Below are positions 10,672 to 20,358 of a DNA stretch of 31,280 bases, in pieces; the first letter of the stretch is position 1; every line of letters begins with the position of its first letter. The notes under the pieces were generated by a model that did no database searches, was not told the DNA's origin, and saw only the letters and a program-made list of their open reading frames with translations. Both the position numbers and the translations under genes were made by a program. Source of the DNA: Nemertoderma westbladi (taxonomy: Eukaryota; Xenacoelomorpha; Nemertodermatida; Nemertodermatidae); contig JAUCBJ010006196.1 in assembly GCA_032718475.1 (NCBI GenBank), positions 1 to 31,280 of the forward strand. Reading direction: 5' to 3'.

Positions 10672-10905
10672 GTCAATGCGATTCTAGTCAATGTGTTTGG
10701 AGGTATCGTTAATTGCGCCACCATAGCTCGTGGGATCGTCAGCGCATCCAAGGATATTAAACTTTCTATTCCTCTCATTGTCCGATTGGAAGGAACCAAT
10801 GCCGTGGAGGCGAGGTCAATTCTCGACCAATCGGGGATCGATTTACAAACTGCTTCTGATTTAGACCACGCAGCTGAGTTAGCTGTTTCCAGTATACGAA
10901 CGTAA
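10672..10905 (+). CDS. SUCLG2: Succinyl-CoA ligase (GDP-forming) beta subunit, last exon
   Basis: The exon starts in phase 0 with VNAILVNVFGGIVNCATIAR and encodes 77 residues to a TAA stop. It includes the conserved IVRLEGTN motif of the C-terminal domain that contacts the alpha subunit and binds CoA-side phosphate. The short ending (AVSSIRT) matches the GTP-specific paralogue and not the longer SUCLA2 tail. Together with the exon at 4177-4319 it gives the last about 124 residues; the rest of the gene lies left of the window. The open frame extends into the intron up to 10639, but those residues are not conserved and precede the acceptor AG. Confidence 0.94.
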   Translation, partial: VNAILVNVFGGIVNCATIARGIVSASKDIKLSIPLIVRLEGTNAVEARSILDQSGIDLQTASDLDHAAELAVSSIRT

Positions 10906-10945
10906 ATAATCGGTTATCGTTAGTTTAGTAATTAATTACATTTTA

Positions 10946-10951
10946 AATAAA
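10946..10951 (+). terminator. SUCLG2 poly(A) signal candidate
   Basis: AATAAA 40 bases after the stop codon. A second AATAAA at 11245-11250 would give a longer 3' untranslated region. Confidence 0.5.
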
Positions 10952-11718
10952 TCTGTGGTCTGAGTAAAAGTCGCAGATTTACTGGGTCAGTTCGCAGTTT
11001 GACATTCGAGATCGAATTATTTTGTGGTATATAAGTTTAAACTGTGCTAAAAGCCATGTTATTGTAGAAGACATTTATTGTATTATTAATTTAGCTGTCA
11101 ATTAATGGTGCAAATGTCATGATCTCAACTGAAAATTGTGAACTTTATTACTTTTATTTTTAATTAGAAATTGCTGATAATAATGATACTAATTATGTTA
11201 CTGTATGATAAAGCATCAATATTGAACAGGTTATTATTATATTCAATAAACTGAACTGTAAATAATACCTCTAATTTTTGTTTAGTTGTTTAGGAATTCC
11301 CCATTACAGTTTACCATTGTCAGTAAACCCGGAATAAATTTCCAATTGCATGCATGGAGAAATTATTACATATTTTGGCAAATAAAATAAAAATAAAAAT
11401 TGAAAGTGATCAACCTTAATAACCATGAAAATTATGGTATGGTATGAACGCATTTTTTGTCTGAGATATTCTGTGTAAGCGGATTCAATTCCACTTACCC
11501 ACCAGAAAATGGGATAGTGGCATTTTAGCAATATGTTGGAGATACGAGATTACCAATATTAATCTCGTATCATAACCAACATTGGGAGGGGGGGGGGGGC
11601 AACACAAGCCCCGAAGCCACATAGAAAGGAAGGTTAGAGGTCAAACCACCTCGGAGGGAACACAGCTAGTAGAGGCTAGCAGCAGAGGGGAAACACTCCC
11701 AGAGAATGCCAAGGAGAC
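10952..11718. other. AT-rich spacer with short poly(G)
   Basis: No gene seen. It holds the second poly(A) signal (11245), an inverted pair about gatacgagatt/aatctcgtatc at 11539-11570, and a 12-G run at 11588-11599. A stretch of less AT-rich sequence follows immediately before the retrotransposon. Confidence 0.5.
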
Positions 11719-11723
11719 AAGTA
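11719..11723. repeat. Target-site duplication AAGTA (left)
   Basis: AAGTA directly before the left LTR. It is repeated exactly at 21515-21519 directly after the right LTR. Five bases fit integrases of the BEL/Pao and retroviral type. Confidence 0.9.
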
Positions 11724-12884
11724 TGTTCGCGCTTTTAGACCTTTAGCAGTTTAACCTGCCAAATTTAGGTGTCTTCTAGGTTATAAATCGACTTTAGCCT
11801 ATGACAAGTATTTGATACACTACATTAGCCGAAGCCAGCCTATGCGCGACCATTCACCCACTGGATTTACCCAGGAGACTGGATTCGGATGCTCTGACCT
11901 GATTGCGGTGTAGGCCTACTGTATTATTCGATTGATCGTTAATATATAATCTCTGACAATTATTATTCACTTTCGGGAAATATTAACAGTTCCTTTAGGA
12001 CGTGGCGCTCTAAGTATGTAAACAGAGTTATGACTTACACTAAACACAACGGGATGGCTAATGATTCACGTATAAAGCGCATTCTTTAGGAGATGCTTTG
12101 TTATCTATCACACTCATGCACACTACCGCACAATGCTGCACACCGATCTGCCGACCTTCACTAATTTTAATCATATATAAGGAGAACAGCAACCGACACA
12201 TGTAGGGCATATGAAATAGCATTCAATTCACTCCAAAACCACTATAATGTAAGTCGCAATTGCTATATGTAACCGGTCTCTCTAACCTTCAGTATATCAA
12301 GAAGATTGGGGTTTTCTGATTATTTATCGATATTCTCCAAATATAACAATATTCCATCAACTGATACAATTAATAACCGACAGTAAATAGCAGTAAAATA
12401 ATGCGGTGTTTGTATGTGACCAGGTTTGTTATGAGTTCGTTAGATAGATAGAATAACAGTTATACGTTTCTATGATCAAAGCCGATCTAATGTTTGGCTA
12501 AAGTCTGAAACACAGAATAATTCCACAGCCGGTGTTCTAGGCTTAGGAAAAATACACACTGACACATACTGATTTGCCTAGCAGGTTTACCTAGGCTCAG
12601 TTTGTACATACAAAGAAAATCGCTCTGATTGGCTGAATTGGCTGAGCCGAACAAAGAACCAAAGCTCCTTGCAAAAAGCTCCACGTGGATACAGCTGATA
12701 GATGTCATCATCTGCGTTCCGATGTTTAGAGTATTTGAGCTTATTGTGGAGAAAAATGGCTTTTTATGTCCGCTAAAGCACACATGCAGACATAGTGGGC
12801 AAAATCGCTTGTTATGTCCGCTAAAATACCTACTCGGTATATTGCGGAGAAAAATAGCTTGTTACATCCGCAAAAGCTTTTACA
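11724..12884 (-). repeat. 3' LTR of the element
   Basis: 1161 bp, starting TGTTCGCGC and ending GCTTTTACA on the plus strand. By eye it differs from the right LTR at 9 positions with no length change, about 99.2% identity, so insertion was recent. In sense, the first about 140 bp (12740-12880) hold three related modules around GCGGACATAA...AAGC.ATTTT spaced 48-50 bp, a likely U3 regulatory array. A TATA-like TTATATATG lies at about 12170-12180 (minus strand). Confidence 0.95.
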
Positions 12885-12910
12885 CCGCTCCCAGAAAATG
12901 GGATTTGAGT

Positions 12911-14310
12911 CTATAAAATATACAAAATCACAGTTTCTAAAATATAAAAATACTCTAAACAGTTAGTCTTTCTTGCGCGGACGGCGTTTACGCAGTTTTT
13001 TGAGGCTAGCAAGAGTCCTTTTCTCTTTGGGGTGAGCCACTTTACTAGGAGGGCTATAACTCCTGGGTAAAGGGTGCAATACAATTGCATCGGAAGGTTT
13101 AGGGTTATGGTCGATGTCTCGTCCATTTCGATATGCTTCTCCTCGAGCTGATTTTCCTCCGCTTATCGTTGGATGCATTCGTCTAAAACTCTTTTAGAGA
13201 GTAGGGTCGCCCAAGTTCGATGTCTTCTTAGAGATTCTGGATTTCCTGATCGAACTGAGATAAAGCTAAATTCGTTTACCGCTGCTGCAATTTACGTTTC
13301 TCTAACAATTATAGGTTCCTTTTCCGATCTTTTGACGAATAGTGTCCAACACGTTTCGTACAACTCTCTCCTCCGCCTTGGTGACAGGTTGTATCGGGTT
13401 AAACCGGGACGATGATACGGTTGAATGACGATATTAGATGTCCGCGTCCCAATCCGGTTAGGTAAGATGGGCGAATATTTAGGGAGCCCACAACCGGAGT
13501 GCCACCGACTAACTGTTCGGGTAACACTAGATCTTTGAACAGTGAGTACAGTTCGGGAGGATCCGTGATACTATTAGGATCAAGAGTCTGAGGTCTAACT
13601 AGGGAATGAGGAGGTCTGACCGAGTATTCCGGAACTCTGATCATAGGTTTATTTAAGGATCGTTTGAATCAAACAAGCGTAGGTGATACATCGAACAAGT
13701 TTCTCTCGAAACTCCCGTAAATATAGCGAGTAAAACCGTGTTTAAAGCAACGTCTCCACGGATGTTTATGTCTTTCCGTTTGTTGGTTGGGTCTTGGGCA
13801 TTCATCGCAATAATACCAAAGACGCACGTCTTTAGGGGAAACGCGGGTGATATTTATTCGGTTTTACAATGTTTCTCTCAAGAATTCCAAATATACGTTG
13901 GAGTTACCGCGTTTATCCGGTTCTTTAACGTCTTCTCTTTCGATTCGATTTCGAATAGAATTTTCGCATTCGATTTTCAGTTTATCGTTCCGACTCCGCT
14001 GGGTAGGATATTTAAATAGTACCATTTCCCTTTCGGTGTCGACATCGTCCGTATCGTGTAAATCGATAGGATGACCAGTAGTTAAGAAGTCCATATGCAT
14101 ACCATTACGATGCGTATAGCGAGCAGTGAATTTTCGATAGTCCAATTCACGCGTAAGTTGCTCCTGGGACATCGGCGGTTCGATATAATGACCATCGTCC
14201 TCCGTAGTAGTTGGACTAGCGTCGCTGCGTATCAAGCTATCAACAAACGCTTGCAACGGTAGAGTATATTTCTCCCTGATGCCAAGATCATCTTCTATCA
14301 ACTCAGTCAT
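12911..14310 (-). pseudogene. Degenerate downstream ORF of the retrotransposon
   Basis: Minus-strand coding-like sequence begins with an ATG at 14310 and stays open for 148 codons to 13864. It continues in the same frame after stops as an 81-codon piece (13644-13399), then in shifted frames to a basic, lysine/arginine-rich end near 12963. Frame changes and stops within otherwise protein-like sequence indicate decay. I recognise no domain; it does not show RT or integrase motifs. It could be a third ORF or a highly diverged remnant of pol or an env-like ORF. Confidence 0.5.
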
Positions 14311-14735
14311 AGCTGCTATATGAGTTTATCAATATTATAATTAGTTATAATTAGGCTAGCGGGCGTCGCTGCCTACCCCTCTCAGCCGCCGGACAGCGCA
14401 AGATCCTCAGCGCTGGTGTACTTTCGCCGATGTGCCTATCGCCAACATAGTAGCTGCACAACGACCACAACAACCAGCGCGAGTCACTCCACCGTCCGTC
14501 CCAAAGGCTTAGATTTACTTCAGGTTCTTACTGGAGAGTTAGGGCTACTTTCACAATTGCGACTCGCTACTGTAAACACACTTTAGTAGTAACATTCACC
14601 TATAAATGCACAAATTCCACACAACTGTCACAAACCGCACACATTCAGGCCTACTACACGGGTGCACTACGGGAAATTCCCGGATTCCTACGTTGGAAGT
14701 TGGCGCTTTCCAAGATGGTTGTCGGTCCGGAATAG
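14311..14735. other. Non-coding gap within the retrotransposon
   Basis: 425 bases between the Gag stop and the degenerate ORF. No long frame on either strand. This is where pol would be expected, so it may be the scar of an internal deletion (inference). Confidence 0.5.
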
Positions 14736-17573
14736 TTAGGGGGAGTTCGCTATCGGTTTCAGTCTCATGGAAGTAAGTGCTCGATACACTGCGGTGTTTA
14801 TTAAGTAACAGGATTCGTTTTCGTCGGAGAATTCATCCGTATAGAATCCTTCCATCTCAGAACTTTGGTCAGTGTCGTTCACATCACTGAATTGGACATG
14901 TAGTTCGGACTCACTTACCTGACTCGGGCTGTTTCTTTCGAATTCAGTGTGCAACAAGATATGATGTTTCGCGCCGCACTTAGCACACCTTGCGTCGGAG
15001 TAACAGGTTCGTCGTTGGTGTCCTCGTCTGAGGCAATTATAACACAACCGCTTATCCCACATGACTTCACGTCTATCCTTTAGTGATTTCCTCAGGAATT
15101 CATCACACGCACTTAAATGGTGGGGCCCGTCGCACAGCACACATTTTGGTTTGATGTTACTTACCTTACTTTGGGAAACGTTGTGCACACTCGTTCTTTC
15201 CTCGGGCTTTCTTCCATGAATTCTCTTAGGAGACGTAGGAGGAGTTTTTCTTACCTGTTCTCTCCTGTCATTGGTTCGAGACTTAAATTTACTTACGTCT
15301 TTAGGCGCTTTGTTGACATAGTAAGATCTTTCAGTGTCTTTCCCGCTGTCCTCCTCTTGAGAAGCCTGGCTTTCGCCGTCGTCTGTATAACACACTGGTG
15401 TTACCTTTCTCCTAGAAATGGATTTCTCACTTACCTTATTTTCCGGTGTCTTCTCTCTGGACTGCTTTAGGAGCTGTAATTTTACCTCTCCATCTAAGAA
15501 TGACATGAGATCAGCCATGGTAGGATCTCTTCGTTGTTGTTCCATCATATATAACACTTTCTTGTCCCAGCGTGTACCTACTCCGCCCTTGGGCAAATTA
15601 GATGCTAAGGCTCCTACAACCATAGAATTCTGGTATTCATGAGACTTACCTAACCAATCTAGTTGTCTACAGATCTCTTGAATCTCGTCGGAAAACTCTA
15701 TAATCCCGCTGCTAAGAAACTTTCGGGGCGCCATTAATTTCGCATATAAATACTTAGCTATGTTAGTCCTATTACCATACCTGATGTTCAGTGTATCCCA
15801 AACTTGTCTTAATCCATCTGGATGTCCAATAAACTTTAACGCCATTAACTTGGGAGATCCTTCCAAGCACTCGATGAGGAATCTAAGTTTCTCTCCGTTA
15901 GATAACACAGAGTTCTGTATGTTATCTTTGTAATATTCATTAAAAGGTAACCATTTCATCTCATCTCCATTGAACTTGACAATCTCTCCCACCTTTACCG
16001 CTTGACGGGCTTCCATTCTAGCCATTTGACGCGTAAAACTTTCTTGGGCCATCGTATTATTTAATATCGAGTTATCGGTATATAAATTTCTCGGATTATT
16101 ATCAGGTCTATATGGAATATCATTGTCAACAGGTTTATAATTACCCTTAATAGGGTTTACTATAGGAGTTTCTACTTCACTAGCAGTATAGATGCGTGTA
16201 GGCTCCACACCTTGCGCATGAAATACTTCAGACCTAACAGGTTGACACATTGTTACCGGGGTTGGTGGTATACCCCTTTGGGTATTTACTAATTTATCTC
16301 GTTCTAACGCGATACTCTGCTGCACTTCTTGCAACTCTAACCTACTTTCCCTTACCGTGCCCTTGAACTGCTGAATAGTTCCTTCCATCTCCCGGACCTG
16401 CTGAGAGGAGCACTTACGGTGTTCCCTCAGCTGCCCGAGCAGGAGACCCATCTCCCGTCGTCCTTCAGCTACCCACTCGACCGCCGAAGCGGGAGTCGCC
16501 AACGTAGTAGCGGGCGAGCGAGAGACGACGGGCGATAAGTTCTTGATATCTCGCTCAGCATCCAGGACGGGTTCGGACTCGGGAACAGCCCTACTGGGCA
16601 CAGGTAGTTTAGTACTGTGCAAAGGGAATTTAGAGGTAGGTTCTGGGAGTACAGGTGTCTCTATCACCGAAGGGGTGGCTTCGAGAACAGGCCTAATTAT
16701 TTCAGGTTCATCTACTATAGTAGGGAGTCTTTCTACTTTAATAATTTGGTCTGTGGGTTCTGTACTACCTAAGTCTGTGCTAGCTAGTTGCCTTCTAACA
16801 GCTGGGGGCAAATCAGGCAATTTCTGACGGTGGGACATTCTTCTATGCCTACTTAGACGAGATCTATTTCCTCCGCCTTCAGGATCGGTGGTATCGCCTT
16901 CATCAGAGGATGTAAATCCCTGTCGTTTGGGAGTAGATCGACTCATCATCTGCATTTGACTAGCTGTTAACTGTTTATTTATGCAGTCTTGATTCTCTTG
17001 AATATTTTCCAACTCTAGTTGGGTGGTCTCTTCAGATGCTCTTCGTTCTGCTTCTGCCACTGCTATCTTTCTTTCCGCCTCTGCCGCTGCCGCTTTTGCC
17101 TCTGCCGCTGCCGCCTTTCTTTCCGCCGCTGCCTCTGCCGCCTTTCTTTCCGCTTCTGCCTCTGCCATTGCCGCTGCTGCTGTCTTTCTGTCTTCTATAC
17201 GTTTTTTCTTGACTTGTTCTTCTTGGACCCTAGCGATCCGGAGTCTTTCATCAAATTTAGCTTGGTTCACAGCTAACATTTCCGCATCGATTGCGTCCAA
17301 CACAAGCTTGGCTCCTTCACTATTAGGGCGAAGTCCAGACAGCCGTCTCCTCAACTCTTCGTCACCTAGGAATCTTTGATAGTCTGACAGATAGATGTCA
17401 ATAGCGTCCCTCTCATGCGGTTTCTCTGCTGTCGCTTCACTTTCCACTTGGGAAACGGTAGCTTCTGTTGATTCTCCATGGGTTGAGCGCTCAGCCAGCT
17501 GAACTTTCCACTGGGCCGTTCCTTGAACCTGGAGACTCACCCGCTGGAACCAAGTCTTTACAGCAACTTGCAA
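14736..17573 (-). CDS. Gag-like protein with DUF1759-like region and zinc knuckles
   Basis: A 945-codon frame from the retrotransposon. The frame is open up to 17643; the first codon taken here is TTG, so no ATG marks the start and the frame probably belongs with the upstream ORF. Residues 98-200 are a charged Ala/Glu/Lys-rich coiled coil with repeated AEAERKAA. Residues 365-430 are a second coiled coil. Residues about 530-700 match the DUF1759 pattern of BEL/Pao Gag (VKFNGDEMKWLPF, LSNGEKLRFL, RYGNRTNI). Cysteine/histidine motifs lie at about 811-823, 844-857 (CYNCLRRGHQRRTC) and 863-875 (CAKCGAKHHILLH). Gag of this type packages element RNA in cytoplasmic particles. It stops about 70 residues after the last knuckle with no protease DSG motif, where family members normally read on into pol. 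Confidence 0.85.
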   Translation of the reverse strand: MQVAVKTWFQRVSLQVQGTAQWKVQLAERSTHGESTEATVSQVESEATAEKPHERDAIDIYLSDYQRFLGDEELRRRLSGLRPNSEGAKLVLDAIDAEMLAVNQAKFDERLRIARVQEEQVKKKRIEDRKTAAAAMAEAEAERKAAEAAAERKAAAAEAKAAAAEAERKIAVAEAERRASEETTQLELENIQENQDCINKQLTASQMQMMSRSTPKRQGFTSSDEGDTTDPEGGGNRSRLSRHRRMSHRQKLPDLPPAVRRQLASTDLGSTEPTDQIIKVERLPTIVDEPEIIRPVLEATPSVIETPVLPEPTSKFPLHSTKLPVPSRAVPESEPVLDAERDIKNLSPVVSRSPATTLATPASAVEWVAEGRREMGLLLGQLREHRKCSSQQVREMEGTIQQFKGTVRESRLELQEVQQSIALERDKLVNTQRGIPPTPVTMCQPVRSEVFHAQGVEPTRIYTASEVETPIVNPIKGNYKPVDNDIPYRPDNNPRNLYTDNSILNNTMAQESFTRQMARMEARQAVKVGEIVKFNGDEMKWLPFNEYYKDNIQNSVLSNGEKLRFLIECLEGSPKLMALKFIGHPDGLRQVWDTLNIRYGNRTNIAKYLYAKLMAPRKFLSSGIIEFSDEIQEICRQLDWLGKSHEYQNSMVVGALASNLPKGGVGTRWDKKVLYMMEQQRRDPTMADLMSFLDGEVKLQLLKQSREKTPENKVSEKSISRRKVTPVCYTDDGESQASQEEDSGKDTERSYYVNKAPKDVSKFKSRTNDRREQVRKTPPTSPKRIHGRKPEERTSVHNVSQSKVSNIKPKCVLCDGPHHLSACDEFLRKSLKDRREVMWDKRLCYNCLRRGHQRRTCYSDARCAKCGAKHHILLHTEFERNSPSQVSESELHVQFSDVNDTDQSSEMEGFYTDEFSDENESCYLINTAVYRALTSMRLKPIANSP

Positions 17574-17645
17574 CGACGTGTCTTGTCTTCTTTTTGAAGC
17601 TTCCTCAAAGGCTGATAGGATTAGTCTGATTATTAGAATTCTTTC

Positions 17646-18392
17646 TCAAACTTGATAAAGCAGCTCTCCCTGCTCTTGAGGTCCTTTGGGTTGTCGAAAC
17701 AGTTGTTCCTCTAATCGCTCCAAAGAGCTGAAGAATCCCTGTACGTATCCTGCTGCCGACCTCTTCCATACAGCTGGATTACTGGTGTCTTTTGTCACTC
17801 CCATCCTGTGTATGTCTTCCCAGGCAGCTTCCGATAAGTCAAACGGGAGTCCGGGTCCGGGGAAGTTCCATTGCGACTCGACAATAGACTTCAGTTCCTC
17901 CCTTGTGTATCCCGTATAACTGTCCTTGGTCAATCGCCTACTTCTCGCCCAATCAATTTGGTGTTCCTCCACCGCAATCAATACCCTAGTGAGTACGGCT
18001 GCAGGAAGAATGAGAAGGGGATCCGAATAAACCGCATCTGCCATCTTTGCTCCGCGCTCGGGTGTCAGCTCGACAGTATCCGAACTACTGGAGCTATCGG
18101 GCCGCTGAGAAATAAGTTCTCGGCTAGGGTGTTGCTGCTGTTTAACAGCTGCTTCCTGGTCCCGCTTGACCTGAGCCCGAGTGCCTATGATAGACCTACG
18201 GTGTGTGACTAGCCTAGGGTTTGATACCACTACTGGAGGGATGACCTTGCTAATAGTAGGAGGGGACTTGGACTTTGGTCTCAGACGTTCTATACTCTTA
18301 GCTGAGTCCCAGATCTTTTTAAGACCCTGTCTAACACTCATTCTAGCACTTTCTAAGAGACTATCTGACAGTGTTTGTTTTGTGTCAGACAT
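17646..18392 (-). CDS. Upstream gag ORF of the retrotransposon
   Basis: A 248-codon ORF starting at an ATG (18392) and ending in TGA. No domain recognised; it has a basic Ser/Pro/Arg-rich N-terminal part and a more globular C-terminal half containing TGYTREELKSI and WNFPGPGLPFDL. It is in exactly the same frame as the following 945-codon ORF, with only the TGA and 24 open codons between, so the two were probably one Gag of about 1200 residues. The stop may be a recent point mutation or a translational readthrough site. Confidence 0.6.
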   Translation of the reverse strand: MSDTKQTLSDSLLESARMSVRQGLKKIWDSAKSIERLRPKSKSPPTISKVIPPVVVSNPRLVTHRRSIIGTRAQVKRDQEAAVKQQQHPSRELISQRPDSSSSSDTVELTPERGAKMADAVYSDPLLILPAAVLTRVLIAVEEHQIDWARSRRLTKDSYTGYTREELKSIVESQWNFPGPGLPFDLSEAAWEDIHRMGVTKDTSNPAVWKRSAAGYVQGFFSSLERLEEQLFRQPKGPQEQGELLYQV

Positions 18393-20353
18393 GTTTGATT
18401 GTACAGTTGAATGCCTACTGCTATATCACAGTTAAAGCAAGTTTAGTAGTTCAGTATCAACTGTTAGCCTAGTAATTAATTACCGATATCGTTACTCTAT
18501 GTAACGTGATATATATGACTTATATGTGACTTATAGTATATATATAAGTATTATTACAGACTAGGTTTGTCACAGAATACCGGTATATAATTTCAGCACA
18601 AATATATAGAAATATATAATAAGCCTATCGTGAATACCGGTATACAGCTTACACTTATAGTATATATAAGTATAATTATAGACTAGAATTAATTACAGAA
18701 TACTGGTATATAATTTCAGCACAAATATATAGAAATATATAATAAGCCTATCGTGAATACCGGTATATCAATTATTTTAGAATAATTGAGTTTCTGAATT
18801 TTAGGGTTACTTGGTTACTTTACTTTACTTTATTACCGTTATTTAAGCAGTAGTCCAACTGACATTAAGACCTAATTGATGTATGACAGGCCTACTATTT
18901 TATAAATCGGTTTGAGTTGATTTATAATATATATACCTGTATAATGGGTTTTTGTCAATGTTTGAAATAAATGTTATTATTTCTGGGAAAGAGTCACCGC
19001 ACAGAAGCTATACGCTCTCAGTGAAGTGCTACTTATTGGACACTAAAACAAATAATTCTAATTTGCCTAAGTTACTTAATACTACAAATTACGTACAATT
19101 ACGGGGTGAGATTACAATCTCTAAATAAACACAAAAATTACACGTACGAATTTTTAGGATAATGTTACAAGAAGTCTACAAACCAGCCTAACAAAGGGTT
19201 AGAATATCTGGTTATTACAAACGGACAGGATACTACGGTATTTGAAAATAACAAAGCAGTAATAAATATACTGCGTTGTCCAGATAGGAAAAAATACCAC
19301 CGTCTGACGACTTATAGCCGTAACGCTATAAGTACTACGTTATGTATCACGGAGTGTTCCTACCTAGAAGTTAATTACCGCGGCCTACCAGAGCCAACGT
19401 GCCTATTAACCACTTTACAACACAAATATACTGCCTACACACTAATTACCTTCGGAAAGCACTGTACACTAAACCCTAAATTAGGTACAAGTACTTATAC
19501 AACAAATAACCAGCAGTTAAAATACTTGAACAGCTAAAGGAACCACGGTATCTGCCGGAGTGACCAAAGCATAAAATCTCCAGTCTTTACCTACGCCAAA
19601 CAGCCCTGATGTAGTACCGGGGTTAATTTAACTATAGCGGTATGTATAACAAGCACAATTACTGTAGGAATAAACTTGGGGTTTATGAATGTTGCGAATA
19701 ATCGCATAAACTCTGAATAATAAATATTACGCTACCCGTACAGACTACACAAACAAAATACAGACCAAACGCTGGCAGACTACTATCAAGCCTAAATAAA
19801 CTACAGTATATGCAGACTCCGAAATGGTTAGTTAGTATGCGTTCTAACCGAGTAGTACGACTTATTCTTTCGAGGGGGTTTACCTCACAGCACTGGAAGC
19901 CCCTACTTTCCTAACTAGTACTTTTTCGGACATACACTCTACACACACCGCAATCTCTTCAGACTTAACAACAGTCAGACAACAGTCCAGCCTACAAATT
20001 ATCTGTACAATCTGAGCAGGCTTACACGCCTTCTGCTCAATATCAACTTACAAATAAATAAAACTGACAGAAATAAGTAAAATCCCAATAAAAAACCAGG
20101 GTGGCCGTCCCTGATTAAATATCAAGACCTACCAGTATATAATTATCAAAATCGAATAATACTGATGTACCTGTACTGCTGTAAGTACTGGTTCGGGTGG
20201 TTAGGCAGTCAGGCCTACTGGTTACCGGTCGACTGGTACTTTTGCTTTATTGCTTACGTTGCAATAAAGAAGCAATATCTGTTATTGTTCTTACCAGAAC
20301 AATAGTAAACTGTATTTATTGCCTACACTGCAATCAGAATCAATAACTGTTAT
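18393..20353 (-). other. Long non-coding leader of the retrotransposon
   Basis: 1.96 kb between the 5' LTR and gag with no ORF on the sense strand. AT-rich, with repeated accggtat words and the internal duplications listed separately. Unusually long for a leader; it may hold packaging or entry signals, or be a relic of lost coding sequence. Confidence 0.6.
18529..18768. repeat. 124-bp tandem duplication in the leader
   Basis: Two direct copies with period 124 (18529-18652, 18653-18768). Both carry acttatagtatatata, tataatttcagcaca and aataccggtata. They are nearly identical across the second half. Confidence 0.9.
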
Positions 20354-20358
20354 TGTTC
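20246..20358. repeat. Two-copy direct repeat abutting the 5' LTR
   Basis: Tttattgc(t/c)tac...tgcaat...caata(t/a)ctgttattgttc occurs at 20246-20290 and again at 20315-20358, period 69. The second copy's last five bases are the LTR's terminal TGTTC, so the LTR edge sequence itself is duplicated internally. Confidence 0.75.

Noticed and set aside
12487-12916. ORFs inside the LTR (also at 21117-21613)
   Set aside because: They are conserved between LTRs only because the LTRs are young copies; no protein features.
12963-14310. Pol (RT/integrase) of the retrotransposon
   Set aside because: No RT catalytic or integrase zinc/DDE motifs in any frame examined, and the region is too short.
15117-16827. 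Plus-strand ORFs opposite gag
   Set aside because: Shadows of the minus-strand gene, with no protein-like conservation.
17019-17379. Plus-strand Ala/Ser/Cys-rich ORFs
   Set aside because: They are antisense to the Ala/Glu/Lys coiled coil of the Gag ORF and reflect its low-complexity codons.
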